Notes under the pieces: generated by a model
Told to the model about the DNA's origin: nothing
The model's input: only the letters and a program-made list of their open reading frames with translations
Databases searched by the model: none
In this document: positions 9,392-19,532 of the stretch, in pieces
Position numbering within the stretch: the first letter of the stretch is position 1
How the letters are laid out: each line of letters starts with the position of its first letter
Program-made: the position numbers and the translations under genes
DNA from: an uncultured Lutimaribacter sp.
Lineage (GTDB): Bacteria; Pseudomonadota; Alphaproteobacteria; Rhodobacterales; Rhodobacteraceae
Assembly (NCBI GenBank): GCA_913061505.1
Contig: CAJXSO010000010.1
Coordinates: forward strand, 1-64,000
Direction of reading: 5' to 3'
DNA: 64,000 nt

Positions 9392-10597
9392 ATGACAGAG
9401 CCACATGACGATATTTTCACCGGCAGCTTCACCCAGCAAGAGCCTATTCCCGAAGCGGGGATCGAGGCGGCGCTGGGGGTGATGCGCTCGGGCCGGTTGC
9501 ACCGCTATAACGTAGTGGGTGACGAGCCGGGCGAGGTGGCGTTGCTCGAGCAGGAATTTGCCGCGGCCATGGGGGTGCGCTATTGCCTGGCGGTGGCCTC
9601 GGGCGGTTATGCTCTGGCCTGTGCGCTGCGCGCCATCGGGGTGCAGCCGGGCGATCGGGTGCTGACCAATGCCTTTACCCTGGCGCCGGTGCCCGGTGCC
9701 ATTGCCAGCGTGGGGGCGGTGCCGGTTTTTGTGGGTGTCACCGAACAGCTGACAATCGATCTGGCCGATCTAGAGGCCAAGATCGGGCAAGCCAAAGTGC
9801 TGATGCTAAGCCATATGCGCGGGCATCTGGCCGATATGGACCGCTTGATGCAGATTTGCACCCAAGCAGGCGTGCAGGTGATCGAGGATTGTGCCCACAC
9901 GATGGGCGCGCGCTGGCGCGGGCGCTTGTCGGGCACGGATGGGCTGGTGGGGTGCTATTCCACCCAAACCTATAAGCACATGAATTCCGGCGAGGGGGGG
10001 CTGCTGATCAGCAATGACCCTGCGGTGATGGCGCGCGCGATCATGCTGTCGGGCTCGTATATGCTGTATGATCGCCACCTGGCTGCGCCAGACCCGGCAG
10101 AATTTAGCGATATTCGCTACACAACGCCCAATGTCTCTGGGCGTATGGATCATCTGCGCGCCGCCATTTTGCGCCCGCAGCTGGCCCAGCTTGAGACGCA
10201 ATGCGCGCGCTGGAACGCGCGCTATCGCGCGGTCGAGCAGGGGCTGGCCGGCACCCCCGGCCTGCAGCTGATTGCCCGCCCCCCCGAAGAAAGCTTTGTC
10301 GGCTCATCGATCCAGTTTTTGCTGCCCGATTGGCCGGCCGAACAGGTGCAGGCGGTGCTGGCCCGCTGTGCGCGCCGCGGGGTCGAGCTGAAATGGTTTG
10401 GCAGCGCCCAGCCCACCGGCTTTACCAGCCGCTACGACAGTTGGCGCTATGCCCCCAGCACCCCCATGCCCGAAAGCGACCGCATTTTGGCAGGCATCAT
10501 CGACATGCGATTGCCGCTGACCTTTTCGATTGCGGATTGCGAAAAAATTGCGCGGATCATCCGCGCCGAGGTGGGAGCGGTTTTCCAAGCCTTCTAA
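9392..10597 (+). CDS. DegT/DnrJ/EryC1-family PLP-dependent aminotransferase
   Basis: A 401-residue fold-type I PLP enzyme of the DegT family, usually acting on keto-sugars or cyclitols. The family core is visible: LAVASGGYALACALRAIG near residues 68-85, GDRVLTNAFTLAPVPGAI, VIEDCAHTMGA, then the presumed Schiff-base lysine K195 in TYKHMNSGEGG. The start at 9392 gives a normal N terminus; the longer open frame upstream runs antisense through the divergent gene and was rejected. There are no sugar-nucleotide genes beside it, so its substrate cannot be assigned. A chemoreceptor gene follows 76 bp later. Confidence 0.85.
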   Translation: MTEPHDDIFTGSFTQQEPIPEAGIEAALGVMRSGRLHRYNVVGDEPGEVALLEQEFAAAMGVRYCLAVASGGYALACALRAIGVQPGDRVLTNAFTLAPVPGAIASVGAVPVFVGVTEQLTIDLADLEAKIGQAKVLMLSHMRGHLADMDRLMQICTQAGVQVIEDCAHTMGARWRGRLSGTDGLVGCYSTQTYKHMNSGEGGLLISNDPAVMARAIMLSGSYMLYDRHLAAPDPAEFSDIRYTTPNVSGRMDHLRAAILRPQLAQLETQCARWNARYRAVEQGLAGTPGLQLIARPPEESFVGSSIQFLLPDWPAEQVQAVLARCARRGVELKWFGSAQPTGFTSRYDSWRYAPSTPMPESDRILAGIIDMRLPLTFSIADCEKIARIIRAEVGAVFQAF

Positions 10598-10673
10598 AGC
10601 CGGTTGGCACGGCCCTTGCTTACAGCCCCAGTGAACGCGCCCGGTGCCGGGCGGCCAAACTTTGGGGTAGCCA

Positions 10674-12089
10674 GTGACAACAACAGCAAAAACAGCCGCC
10701 AGTACTGATGCCGATCGCGATGCCGCCATCAGCGAAATTGCCCGGCGTATCGGAAAACTCAGCGTTGCCATTGGCGGTGTTTGGGGCGATATCGACGACA
10801 CATCGACCAATGTGCAGCGTCAAAGCGTGGTGCTGAAACAGGTGGCGGGCAGCTCGCATGACATGGCCAAACGCGCCTTGGCGGTGCACGAGGCAGCCCA
10901 GCAAGCGCTAGAGCGGGCGGAAACTTTTTCGCAAAAAGCCACGGAAACCAGCGGCAATGTCACCGATATGGTGGCCGAGGTCACGCGGCTGGCCGATTTG
11001 GTAACGGCGCTGGGCACGCAGCTGTCGGGGCTAGAGGCCACATTGCAGCGCGTGGGCAAAGTGACCAAAGAGGTCGGCGTGATTTCGCGCCAAACCAACC
11101 TTTTGGCGCTGAATGCCGCGATCGAGGCAGCGCGTGCCGGCGCGCAGGGGCGCGGCTTTATGGTGGTGGCGCGCGAGGTGAAAAACCTCTCGGAAATGGC
11201 GGGCAATGCCACGGCTGAAATTGGCCAAACGGTGCATGATCTGTCGCAAGAATTGCACGGGCTGATCGAGCAGGCCAGCGATGCGGTGCTGCAAGCGGGC
11301 CAGATTCGGGCGCGCACCGATGGCATTGGCGAATTGGTGCAGGAAATGCCGCGCGGTTTCGAGGCGGTGTCAAACAACCAGCGCAACATCGCCAGCATGA
11401 GCACAGACATCACCCAAATGCTGGAAACCGTGCAAACCGATATTGCCGATCTATCCGATGGTGTGGCCAATTCGGCCGATAACCTGGGCTCGGCCCGCGA
11501 TGCGATGCTGACGATTATCGATGCCAGCGAGGCGCTAACCGGCATGACCGCCCGCTTGGGTGTGGAAACGGTGGATACGCCCTTTATCAATGCGGTGTGC
11601 CAGGCTGCGGCAGATATTTCTGCGCGCTTTGATGCGGCGGTGGCGGCCGGCGAAATCAGCTTGGCCGATCTTTTCGATCGCAATTACGTGCCCATCCCCG
11701 GCACCAACCCCCAGCAGATGATGACCCGCTTTGTGGCGTTTACCGATCGTATCTTGCCAAATTTCCAAGAGCCGATGCTGAAACTTGCCGACACCGTGGT
11801 GTTTTGTGCAGCGGTTGATGAAAATGGCTTTTTGCCCACGCATAACGCCAAATTCAGCCTGCCCCAAAACCCGGCGGACCCGGGCTGGAACGCGGCCAAT
11901 TGCCGAAACCGGCGCCTGTTCAACGACCGTGTGGGCCTGGCCGCCGGGCGCAGCACACGCCCCTTCCTGATGCAGGCCTATCGCCGCGATATGGGCAATG
12001 GGCAGCATATTTTGATGAAAGATCTTTCTGCCCCGATCTACGTCGGCGGGCGCCATTGGGGGGGCTTGCGGCTGGCGTATCGTATCTAG
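10674..12089 (+). CDS. Soluble methyl-accepting chemotaxis-type receptor with a distinct C-terminal domain
   Basis: A 471-residue protein with no transmembrane segment. Residues about 60-290 form a coiled-coil chemoreceptor signalling domain; the hairpin tip is near residues 136-180 ([30 protein letters not shown]). Residues about 330-471 form a separate domain with [32 protein letters not shown] and [11 protein letters not shown], which looks like a ligand- or redox-sensing module placed after the signalling domain. The start is GTG, since an in-frame TAG lies just upstream at 10668. It likely signals from the cytoplasm to a CheA kinase; no che genes are present in this window. Confidence 0.85.
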   Translation: MTTTAKTAASTDADRDAAISEIARRIGKLSVAIGGVWGDIDDTSTNVQRQSVVLKQVAGSSHDMAKRALAVHEAAQQALERAETFSQKATETSGNVTDMVAEVTRLADLVTALGTQLSGLEATLQRVGKVTKEVGVISRQTNLLALNAAIEAARAGAQGRGFMVVAREVKNLSEMAGNATAEIGQTVHDLSQELHGLIEQASDAVLQAGQIRARTDGIGELVQEMPRGFEAVSNNQRNIASMSTDITQMLETVQTDIADLSDGVANSADNLGSARDAMLTIIDASEALTGMTARLGVETVDTPFINAVCQAAADISARFDAAVAAGEISLADLFDRNYVPIPGTNPQQMMTRFVAFTDRILPNFQEPMLKLADTVVFCAAVDENGFLPTHNAKFSLPQNPADPGWNAANCRNRRLFNDRVGLAAGRSTRPFLMQAYRRDMGNGQHILMKDLSAPIYVGGRHWGGLRLAYRI

Positions 12090-12157
12090 GCTAGGCTGTT
12101 TTCGCGCGCGCAGGCTGCGGCTTGGGCTTGACGCGTGGTGGGATCTGTGCCTTTTTA

Positions 12158-12171
12158 TGAACAACCGTTCA
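12158..12171. promoter_or_regulatory. Palindromic operator candidate upstream of the leucine-catabolism operon
   Basis: TGAAC-N4-GTTCA with perfect 5-bp arms, lying in an AT-rich patch 34 bp before the ivd start. A TTGACG box at 12128-12133 could be a -35 element, with TTTTAT at 12153-12158 as a loosely spaced -10, so the palindrome would overlap the promoter. The form fits a TetR-type repressor site. That is inference, as no regulator is encoded next to it. Confidence 0.45.
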
Positions 12172-12204
12172 ATAAAATGCAGATCACACCGGCGGAGAGA
12201 CCCC

Positions 12205-13368
12205 ATGTTTAACGCAACGATGAATTTTGATTTGGGCGAAGACGTGAACGCCCTGCGCGATACCGTGCACCGCTGGGCGCAAGAGCGGGTCAAGCCGATG
12301 GCGGCCGAGATTGATCGCAGCAATGCCTTTCCGCCCGAGCTGTGGCGCGAAATGGGCGATTTGGGCCTGTTGGGCATCACCGTGCCCGAGGAATTCGGCG
12401 GTGCGGGCATGTCGTATCTGGCGCATACGGTTGCGGTAGAAGAAATTGCACGCGCCTCGGCCTCGGTCAGCCTGTCTTATGGGGCCCATTCCAACCTGTG
12501 TGTGAACCAGATCAAGCTGAATGGCACCCAGGCACAAAAGCAAAAATACCTGCCCGATCTGGTGTCGGGCGCGCATGTGGGGGCGCTGGCCATGTCCGAG
12601 CCCTCGGCCGGCTCGGATGTGGTATCGATGCAGCTGCGCGCCGAAAAGCGCAATGGCTATTACGTGCTGAACGGCTCGAAATACTGGATCACCAATGGCC
12701 CCGATGCCGATACGCTGGTGGTTTATGCCAAAACCGACCCAGATGCCGGCAGCAAGGGGATCACCGCCTTTATCGTTGAAAAAACCATGGTGGGGTTTTC
12801 CACCTCGAAGCATTTCGACAAGCTGGGCATGCGTGGCTCGAACACGGCCGAGCTGATTTTTGAAAACTGCGAAGTGCCCTTTGAAAACGTGCTGGGCGAA
12901 GAGGGCAAGGGCGTGCGCGTGCTGATGTCGGGGCTTGATTACGAGCGCGTCGTGCTGTCGGGCATCGGCACCGGCATCATGGCCGCCTGCCTGGACGAGG
13001 TCATGCCCTATATGGCCGAGCGCCGCCAATTCGGCCAACCGATTGGTAATTTCCAGCTGATGCAGGGCAAGCTGGCGGATATGTATACCAAAATGAACTC
13101 CTCGCGCGCTTATGTCTACGAAGTGGCCAAGGCCTGCGACCGGGGCGATGTGACGCGCCAGGATGCGGCGGCTTGCGTGCTTTATGCCAGCGAAGAGGCC
13201 ATGTGGGTGGCGCATCAGGCGGTGCAAGCCTTTGGCGGGGCTGGCTATTTGTCGGACAACCCTGTGGGGCGCATTTTCCGCGATGCCAAGTTGATGGAAA
13301 TCGGTGCTGGCACGTCGGAAATTCGGCGCATGCTGATTGGCCGCGAAATGATGGCCTCGATGGCATGA
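12205..13368 (+). CDS. ivd: Isovaleryl-CoA dehydrogenase
   Basis: FAD-dependent acyl-CoA dehydrogenase that oxidises isovaleryl-CoA to 3-methylcrotonyl-CoA in leucine breakdown, passing electrons to ETF. It has 387 residues. Family motifs are [11 protein letters not shown], the FAD-binding [11 protein letters not shown], and the catalytic base E247 in [11 protein letters not shown], whose position is characteristic of isovaleryl-CoA rather than short-chain dehydrogenases. The C-terminal [11 protein letters not shown] and [13 protein letters not shown] are also present. The ATG at 12205 follows GGAGAGA; an ATG 16 codons upstream lies within the operator region. First gene of the cluster to 20302. 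Confidence 0.96.
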   Translation: MFNATMNFDLGEDVNALRDTVHRWAQERVKPMAAEIDRSNAFPPELWREMGDLGLLGITVPEEFGGAGMSYLAHTVAVEEIARASASVSLSYGAHSNLCVNQIKLNGTQAQKQKYLPDLVSGAHVGALAMSEPSAGSDVVSMQLRAEKRNGYYVLNGSKYWITNGPDADTLVVYAKTDPDAGSKGITAFIVEKTMVGFSTSKHFDKLGMRGSNTAELIFENCEVPFENVLGEEGKGVRVLMSGLDYERVVLSGIGTGIMAACLDEVMPYMAERRQFGQPIGNFQLMQGKLADMYTKMNSSRAYVYEVAKACDRGDVTRQDAAACVLYASEEAMWVAHQAVQAFGGAGYLSDNPVGRIFRDAKLMEIGAGTSEIRRMLIGREMMASMA

Positions 13369-13418
13369 TCAGGGGCGCAAGCCGCGCCTGATCGGGTGAG
13401 GATGGCACAGGAAAACAG

Positions 13419-14978
13419 ATGATGTTGCGCCCGGCCCAAACATGGGAAGATATGCGCGCCCAGTTTCACTGGGGCCTGCCGCCTGTGCTGAATATGGCGG
13501 TTCAGGCCTGCGATACTTGGGCGGCGCAGGCGCCGGGGCAAGTGGCCTTGATCGATGCCACGGGCGCGGCGCTGCAGCGGCTGGATTATGCCGGGCTGCA
13601 GGCGCTGTCATGGCGGGTGCAGGCGGGGCTGTTGGCGCGCGGCGTGGCCCCGGGCGACAGGGTGGGCGTGCTGCTCTCGCAATCGTTTTTGACGGCGGCA
13701 GCCCATATCGCCATTTGGCGCATGGGCGCGATTTCGGTGCCATTGTTCAAGCTGTTTCGCCACGATGCCCTGGCCAGCCGCCTGGCCGATTGTGGGGCGG
13801 CGCATGTCATCACCGATGACGAGGGCGCGGTGATGCTGGCAGGGGTGCCGGTGCGCCCGCTGCAATTGGGCGATCTGCCCGCGCAGGCGGGGCCGTTTCA
13901 GGCCCATCCCACAGGCCCCGATGATCCGGCGGTGCTGATCTACACCAGCGGCACAACGGGCAGCGCCAAGGGGGCGCTGCACGGGCATCGGGTGCTTACG
14001 GGCCATTTGCCCGGGGTCGAGGCCAGCCACGATTTTCTGGGCCAGCCGGGCGATTGCCTGTGGACACCCGCCGATTGGGCCTGGATTGGCGGCTTGTTCG
14101 ACGTGCTGATGCCGGGGCTGGCGCTGGGCGTGCCGGTGGTGGCGGCGCGCTTGGCCAAATTTACCCCCCAAGGTGCGCAGGCGATTTGCCAGCGCGCCGG
14201 GGTGCGCAACGTGTTTTTTCCGCCCACCGCGCTGCGTATGTTGCGCGCGGCTGATTGCAGCATTTCCGGCCTGCGCTCGGTTGCCAGCGGCGGCGAGCCG
14301 CTGGGCGCGGAAATGCTGGCCTGGGGGCGCGATGCCTTTGGGTTAGTGATCAATGAATTCTATGGCCAGACCGAATGCAACATGGTGCTGAGCGCCTGTG
14401 GGGCGATGTTTGCCCCGCGCCCGGGCGCCACGGGGCGCGCGGTGCCGGGCCATGATGTGGCGGTGATCGATGCGGCGGGCCAGCCCACCGAGGCCGAGGG
14501 TGATATCGCGGTCAAGCGCGGCTCGGCCAGCATGATGCTTGGCTATTGGAACCGCCCCGAGGCCACGGCGGAAAAGTTTCGGGGCGAGTGGATGTTGACC
14601 GGCGATCGCGGTGTGGCCCGCGATGGGTTCATCTGCTTTGTCGGGCGCGAAGATGACGTGATCACCAGCGCGGGCTATCGCATTGGCCCGGCCGAGATCG
14701 AAGATTGCCTGTTGACCCACCCCGGCGTGGCCACGGTGGGGGTGGTGGGAAAACCGTGCCCGTTGCGCACCGAAATCGTGAAGGCCTATGTGGTGTTGAA
14801 ACCGGGCGCATCCCCCAGCCCCGAGCTGGCCGCCGAGCTGCAGGCCTATGTGAAAGAGCGGCTGGCAAGCTATTCATACCCAAGGGAAATATCGTTTTTA
14901 GATGCCTTGCCCATGACCGTAACGGGCAAGGTGATCCGCAAAGAGCTAAAGGCCCGCGCGGCGCAGGAGATCGTATGA
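13419..14978 (+). CDS. AMP-forming acyl-CoA ligase in the leucine operon
   Basis: A 519-residue ANL-superfamily adenylating enzyme. The AMP-binding P-loop [16 protein letters not shown] is near residues 170-185, FYGQTE and the LTGDRG hinge follow, and the C-terminal lysine lies in [11 protein letters not shown]. It sits between ivd and mccB, 50 bp after the former and overlapping the latter by 4 bp (ATGA). Position suggests it activates an acid tied to leucine breakdown, such as isovalerate, 3-methylcrotonate or the acetoacetate released at the end. It is much shorter than classical acetoacetyl-CoA synthetase. Exact substrate is unproven. Confidence 0.88.
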   Translation: MMLRPAQTWEDMRAQFHWGLPPVLNMAVQACDTWAAQAPGQVALIDATGAALQRLDYAGLQALSWRVQAGLLARGVAPGDRVGVLLSQSFLTAAAHIAIWRMGAISVPLFKLFRHDALASRLADCGAAHVITDDEGAVMLAGVPVRPLQLGDLPAQAGPFQAHPTGPDDPAVLIYTSGTTGSAKGALHGHRVLTGHLPGVEASHDFLGQPGDCLWTPADWAWIGGLFDVLMPGLALGVPVVAARLAKFTPQGAQAICQRAGVRNVFFPPTALRMLRAADCSISGLRSVASGGEPLGAEMLAWGRDAFGLVINEFYGQTECNMVLSACGAMFAPRPGATGRAVPGHDVAVIDAAGQPTEAEGDIAVKRGSASMMLGYWNRPEATAEKFRGEWMLTGDRGVARDGFICFVGREDDVITSAGYRIGPAEIEDCLLTHPGVATVGVVGKPCPLRTEIVKAYVVLKPGASPSPELAAELQAYVKERLASYSYPREISFLDALPMTVTGKVIRKELKARAAQEIV

Positions 14979-16579
14979 AACTGACATCGAAAGCCATCCC
15001 CAGTTCGGAAAGTTTTCAGGCCAACCGGGCGGGCCATCTGGCTGCGCTCGACCAGGTGGCCCAGGCTGCGGCCCGTGCCGCCGAGGGCGGCGGGGCGCGC
15101 GCGCGTGAACGGCATATCTCGCGCGGGAAAATGCTGCCGCGCGAGCGCGTGGCAAACCTGCTCGATCCCGGCAGCCCGTTTTTAGAGGTGGGCGCCACAG
15201 CCGCGCATGGCATGTATGACGATGCCGCGCCCTGCGCCGGGGTTGTGGCGGGTATCGGGCAGGTGATGGGGCATGAGTGCATGATCATCTGCAATGATGC
15301 CACGGTGAAGGGCGGCACCTATTACCCGATGACGGTGAAAAAACACCTGCGCGCCCAAGAGATTGCCGAGCAAAACCATCTGCCCTGCATCTATCTGGTG
15401 GATTCAGGCGGCGCCAACCTACCCCAACAAGACGAGGTGTTCCCCGACCGCGACCATTTCGGCCGGATCTTTTACAATCAGGCCAATATGTCGGCCAAGG
15501 GCATTGCGCAAATCGCGGTGGTGATGGGCTCGTGCACGGCCGGGGGCGCCTATGTGCCGGCGATGTCGGATGTGACGATTATCGTCAAAGAGCAGGGCAC
15601 GATCTTTCTGGCAGGCCCCCCCCTGGTCAAAGCCGCCACCGGCGAGGTGGTCAGTGCCGAAGATCTGGGCGGCGGCGATGTGCATACGCGCCTGTCTGGC
15701 GTGGCCGATTACCTGGCCGAGGATGACGCCCATGCCCTGGCCCTGGCCCGCCGCGCGGTGGGGCATTTGAACCGCCAAAAGCCGCAGCAGGTGCAATGGC
15801 AATCGCCCGAAGAGCCCGCCTATGACCCAAGCGAGATTTTGGGCGTGGTGCCGGCCGATTTGAAAACCCCCTATGACATCCGCGAGGTTATTGCCCGGGT
15901 TGTCGATGGCTCGCGCTTTGACGAATTCAAGCCGCGCTTTGGTGAAACGCTGGTCTGTGGCTTTGCCCATGTCAAAGGCTGCCCGGTGGGCATTATTGCC
16001 AATAATGGCGTGTTGTTTTCCGAGGCGGCGGTGAAGGGGGCGCATTTCGTGGAACTGTGCAGCCAGCGCAAGATACCGCTGGTCTTTTTGCAAAATATCA
16101 CCGGCTTTATGGTGGGGCGCAAATACGAAAACGAGGGCATCGCGCGCCACGGCGCCAAAATGGTAACAGCGGTGGCCACCACGCAGGTGCCCAAGATCAC
16201 CATGCTGGTTGGCGGCAGCTTTGGGGCGGGCAATTACGGCATGAGCGGGCGCGCCTATTCGCCCCGGTTTTTGTGGAGCTGGCCCAACAGCCGCATCTCG
16301 GTGATGGGGGGCGAACAGGCCGCGGGCGTGCTGGCGACGGTGAAACGCGACGCGATAGAACGCGCGGGCCAAAGCTGGAGCGCCGAGGAGGAGGCCGAAT
16401 TCAAGCGCCCCACAATCGAGATGTTCGAGCGCCAAAGCCACCCGCTTTATGCCAGTGCACGGCTGTGGGACGACGGCATTATCGACCCGCGCAAAACCCG
16501 CGACGTGCTGGCCTTGTCGCTGTCGGCGGCGCTGAATGCCCCGATCCGCGACACGAAATTTGGCATCTTTCGGATGTAG
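14975..16579 (+). CDS. mccB: Methylcrotonoyl-CoA carboxylase, carboxyltransferase (beta) subunit
   Basis: Transfers carboxyl from biotin to 3-methylcrotonyl-CoA, giving 3-methylglutaconyl-CoA. The 534-residue protein contains the two carboxyltransferase halves: [20 protein letters not shown] near residues 145-165 and [15 protein letters not shown] in the first, [13 protein letters not shown] and [11 protein letters not shown] in the second. The [11 protein letters not shown] segment is typical of MCC rather than propionyl-CoA carboxylase. The ATG at 14975 overlaps the ligase stop by 4 bp; a longer open frame upstream is out of context inside that gene. Works as a complex with MccA encoded 125 bp downstream. 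Confidence 0.96.
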   Translation: MKLTSKAIPSSESFQANRAGHLAALDQVAQAAARAAEGGGARARERHISRGKMLPRERVANLLDPGSPFLEVGATAAHGMYDDAAPCAGVVAGIGQVMGHECMIICNDATVKGGTYYPMTVKKHLRAQEIAEQNHLPCIYLVDSGGANLPQQDEVFPDRDHFGRIFYNQANMSAKGIAQIAVVMGSCTAGGAYVPAMSDVTIIVKEQGTIFLAGPPLVKAATGEVVSAEDLGGGDVHTRLSGVADYLAEDDAHALALARRAVGHLNRQKPQQVQWQSPEEPAYDPSEILGVVPADLKTPYDIREVIARVVDGSRFDEFKPRFGETLVCGFAHVKGCPVGIIANNGVLFSEAAVKGAHFVELCSQRKIPLVFLQNITGFMVGRKYENEGIARHGAKMVTAVATTQVPKITMLVGGSFGAGNYGMSGRAYSPRFLWSWPNSRISVMGGEQAAGVLATVKRDAIERAGQSWSAEEEAEFKRPTIEMFERQSHPLYASARLWDDGIIDPRKTRDVLALSLSAALNAPIRDTKFGIFRM

Positions 16580-16610
16580 CGCACAGCCGCCTGCCGCCGT
16601 GCCAGCCGCG

Positions 16611-16644
16611 CGCGGGGGATTTGAGTATTTGGGGCAAGATGAAG
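16611..16644 (+). repeat. Candidate dispersed intergenic element between mccB and mccA
   Basis: A motif starting CGCGGGGGATTTGAGTATTT and ending GCAAGATGAAG lies between two coupled genes, where the rest of the operon has almost no spacers. From memory, similar short sequences recur between genes in Rhodobacteraceae genomes. Only one copy was noticed in this window, so the repeat status is recollection, not observation. Confidence 0.35.
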
Positions 16645-16704
16645 GGCTGTGTGGCCCGGGCCCTGATCGTTAAGCCCACAGGGGCCAAGAGGATGGAGAA
16701 ACGG

Positions 16705-18666
16705 ATGTTTCAGACGATCTTGATTGCCAATCGCGGTGAGATTGCATGCCGTATTGCACGCACAGCGCGGGCCATGGGGGTGCGCGTGGTGGCGGTGTAT
16801 TCGGATGCCGATGCAGGCGCCGCGCATGTGGCGGCAGCCGACCGGGCGGTGCATATTGGTGGCGCGGCACCGGCGGACAGCTATTTGCGTGGCGAGCGGA
16901 TTATTGCTGCGGCTTTGGAAAGCGGGGCCGAGGCCATTCACCCGGGCTATGGGTTTTTGTCCGAAAACCCCGAGTTTGTAGAGGCGGTCGAGGCGGCGGG
17001 GCTGGTCTTTATCGGGCCATCGGCTGCGGCCATTCGCAAGATGGGTTTGAAGGATGCCGCCAAGGCGCTGATGCAAGAGGCGGGCGTGCCCGTGGTGCCA
17101 GGCTATCATGGGGCCGAGCAGGCGCCCGCGTTTTTGGCTGAGCGCGCGGCCGAGATTGGCTATCCGGTGTTGATCAAGGCCGTGGCCGGGGGCGGTGGCA
17201 AGGGCATGCGCCTGGTCACACATGCCCAAGCCTTTGACGATGCCTTGGCCAGTGCCCAGAGCGAGGCGCAGGGCGCCTTTGGCAACCCGGCTGTGTTGAT
17301 CGAGAAATATATCGAACAGCCGCGCCATATCGAAGTGCAGGTTTTTGGCGATGGCCAAAGCGCGGTGCATTTGTTCGAGCGCGATTGCAGCCTGCAGCGC
17401 CGCCATCAAAAGGTGATCGAAGAGGCGCCAGCCCCCGGCATGCCCGAGGCGGTGCGCCAGGCGATGGGGCGCGCGGCGGTGCGCGCGGCCGAGGCGATTG
17501 GCTATGCCGGTGCCGGCACGATTGAATTTATCGTCGATGGCGCGGGTGGGCTGCGCGAGGATGGGTTTTGGTTCATGGAGATGAACACCCGCCTGCAAGT
17601 CGAGCACCCGGTGACGGAACTGATCACCGGCGTCGATTTGGTCGAGTGGCAGTTGCGCGTGGCGGCGGGCCAGCCCCTGCCATTGGCGCAAGAGGATTTG
17701 CAGATCTCTGGCCATGCGTTTGAGGCGCGCCTTTATGCCGAAGATGTGGCCAAAGGGTTTTTGCCGGCCACGGGCACTTTGGGGCATTTGGCTTTTCCTG
17801 ATGGGTGCCGCGCCGATAGCGGGGTGCGCAGCGGGGATGCGATCAGCCCGTTTTACGACCCTATGATTGCCAAGATCATCACCCATGGGCCCAGCCGTGA
17901 TATTGCCTTGGCACGGATGCGCGCGGCATTGGCGGGCACGCAGGTGGCGGGCAGCGTGACCAACCTGGGGTTTTTATCGGCGCTTTGCGCGCATCAGGGC
18001 TTTGCTGCGGGGCAGGTTGATACCGGGTTGATCGCCCGCGATCAGGCGCAGCTGGTGGCCAGGGCCGCGGCGCAAGATGTGGATTGGGCGCAGGCTGCGG
18101 CGGCGGCCTTGGGGCTGTTGGGGCCCTTGCCGGAAACGGCTGGGTTTCATCTGTGGCAGCCAATGGCGCAGTCGGTTGTTCTGGCGCATGAGGGGCTTGA
18201 GCGCCGGGTGGCTGTGCAGGTGCTGGGCCCTGACAGGCTGATGGCCACGCCCGAGGGCGGCGCGGCCCTGTGCCTGCAGCGCCGGGCGGCGGCGGACGCG
18301 GGCTGGCAGGTGGCGGGCGAGATTTTGCCGCACTGGGTGCGGTTGGGGGAAGATCTTACGCTGTTTCGTGGCGCGGGGCTGTGTTTTGCGGTGATCGATC
18401 CGTTGCAGCGTGCGGCCAGTGGGGCTGCGGCTGGCAATGTGATCGAGGCGCCCATGCCAGGCCTTGTGCGCGCGGTTTTTGCAGCGCCAGGCCAGAGCGT
18501 GGCGGCGGGCGATCGGTTGGCGCTGCTGGAGGCCATGAAAATGGAGCATGCCTTGCTGGCGGCGCGCGATGGCACTGTGGCCGAGGTTTTGGTGGCGGCT
18601 GGTGCCCAGGTCGAGGCGGGGGCGGCGCTGATCCGGCTGGAAGACGAAGCTGAGGAGGCAGCATGA
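16705..18666 (+). CDS. mccA: Methylcrotonoyl-CoA carboxylase, biotin-carrying (alpha) subunit
   Basis: Biotin carboxylase joined to a biotin carrier domain; carboxylates biotin with ATP and bicarbonate for MccB. The 653-residue protein begins [19 protein letters not shown], has the ATP-grasp loop AGGGGKGMR near residues 165-175, [16 protein letters not shown] near 293-308, and ends with a biotinyl domain whose acceptor is K612 in EAMKMEH. Of two in-frame ATGs, 16705 has GGAG six bases upstream whereas 16693 abuts its purine run, so 16705 is preferred. The stop overlaps the hmgL start by 4 bp. It needs the biotin ligase encoded at 38116. Confidence 0.96.
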   Translation: MFQTILIANRGEIACRIARTARAMGVRVVAVYSDADAGAAHVAAADRAVHIGGAAPADSYLRGERIIAAALESGAEAIHPGYGFLSENPEFVEAVEAAGLVFIGPSAAAIRKMGLKDAAKALMQEAGVPVVPGYHGAEQAPAFLAERAAEIGYPVLIKAVAGGGGKGMRLVTHAQAFDDALASAQSEAQGAFGNPAVLIEKYIEQPRHIEVQVFGDGQSAVHLFERDCSLQRRHQKVIEEAPAPGMPEAVRQAMGRAAVRAAEAIGYAGAGTIEFIVDGAGGLREDGFWFMEMNTRLQVEHPVTELITGVDLVEWQLRVAAGQPLPLAQEDLQISGHAFEARLYAEDVAKGFLPATGTLGHLAFPDGCRADSGVRSGDAISPFYDPMIAKIITHGPSRDIALARMRAALAGTQVAGSVTNLGFLSALCAHQGFAAGQVDTGLIARDQAQLVARAAAQDVDWAQAAAAALGLLGPLPETAGFHLWQPMAQSVVLAHEGLERRVAVQVLGPDRLMATPEGGAALCLQRRAAADAGWQVAGEILPHWVRLGEDLTLFRGAGLCFAVIDPLQRAASGAAAGNVIEAPMPGLVRAVFAAPGQSVAAGDRLALLEAMKMEHALLAARDGTVAEVLVAAGAQVEAGAALIRLEDEAEEAA

Positions 18667-19532
18667 GCATGCAGGCCGAAATTTTCGAAGTGGGGCCGCG
18701 GGATGGGTTGCAAAATGAAAAGCGGCTGATCCCCACGGCCGATAAGGTGGCGCTGGTTGATTGCTTGTCATTGGCCGGGTTTCGCCGGATAGAATGCGCC
18801 AGTTTTGTCAGCCCCAAATGGGTGCCGCAAATGGCCGATAGTGCCGATGTTTTGGCCGCCATCGCCCGTGCGCCCGGCGTGCGTTACGCGGCTTTGACGC
18901 CAAATGACAAGGGCTTGGGCCGCGCCTTGGCTGCGGGCGCCGATGAGGTGGCGATTTTCGGCGCCGCATCCGAAGGGTTCAGCCGCGCCAATATCAATGC
19001 CACGATCGCCGAAAGCCTGGAACGGTTCCGCCCTGTGGCTACAGCGGCGCTGGCGGCTGGGGTGCGGGTGCGGGGCTATGTTTCTTGCGTGGTGGAATGC
19101 CCCTATGACGGGCCCACCCCGCCGGCGCAGGTGGCGCAGGTTGCGGCTGCATTGCGGGCTATGGGCTGTTACGAGATATCGCTGGGCGATACGCTGGGCC
19201 GGGCCACGCCCGAGGCCACCGAGGCCATGCTGCGCGCGGTGCTGCAAGAGGTGCCCGCAGCGCAATTGGCGGGCCATTATCACGACACGGGCGGGCGGGC
19301 CTTGGCCAATATCGATGTGTCACTGGCGCATGGTTTGCGGGTGTTTGATGCGGCTGTTGGTGGCTTGGGCGGGTGCCCCTATGCGCCGGGGGCTGCGGGC
19401 AATGTGGCCACCGAAGCGGTGCATGCGCATTTGCAGGGCCTGGGCTATGAAACGGGCCTTGATGGGGCCTGTTTGGCGCGGGCGGCTGATATGGCGCGCG
19501 CGATGCGCGCAGGGCAGGGGGATACACCATGA
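18663..19532 (+). CDS. hmgL: Hydroxymethylglutaryl-CoA lyase
   Basis: Cleaves HMG-CoA to acetoacetate and acetyl-CoA, the final step of leucine breakdown. The 289-residue TIM-barrel enzyme of the HMGL-like family shows EVGPRDGLQNE near the N terminus with catalytic Arg and Asp, SFVSPKWVPQMAD, the metal-binding HYHDT, and the signature GLGGCPYAPGAAGNVATE with the catalytic Cys. Coupled to mccA and to the next gene by ATGA overlaps on both sides. Confidence 0.96.
   Translation: MSMQAEIFEVGPRDGLQNEKRLIPTADKVALVDCLSLAGFRRIECASFVSPKWVPQMADSADVLAAIARAPGVRYAALTPNDKGLGRALAAGADEVAIFGAASEGFSRANINATIAESLERFRPVATAALAAGVRVRGYVSCVVECPYDGPTPPAQVAQVAAALRAMGCYEISLGDTLGRATPEATEAMLRAVLQEVPAAQLAGHYHDTGGRALANIDVSLAHGLRVFDAAVGGLGGCPYAPGAAGNVATEAVHAHLQGLGYETGLDGACLARAADMARAMRAGQGDTP

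Noticed and set aside
12157-12204. Upstream ATG for ivd
   Set aside because: It lies in the promoter/operator patch with no ribosome site; GGAGAGA precedes the ATG at 12205.
16057-16704. Long N-terminal extension of mccA
   Set aside because: The extension runs in a shifted frame through the mccB end and carries no family sequence; the biotin carboxylase N terminus begins at 16705.
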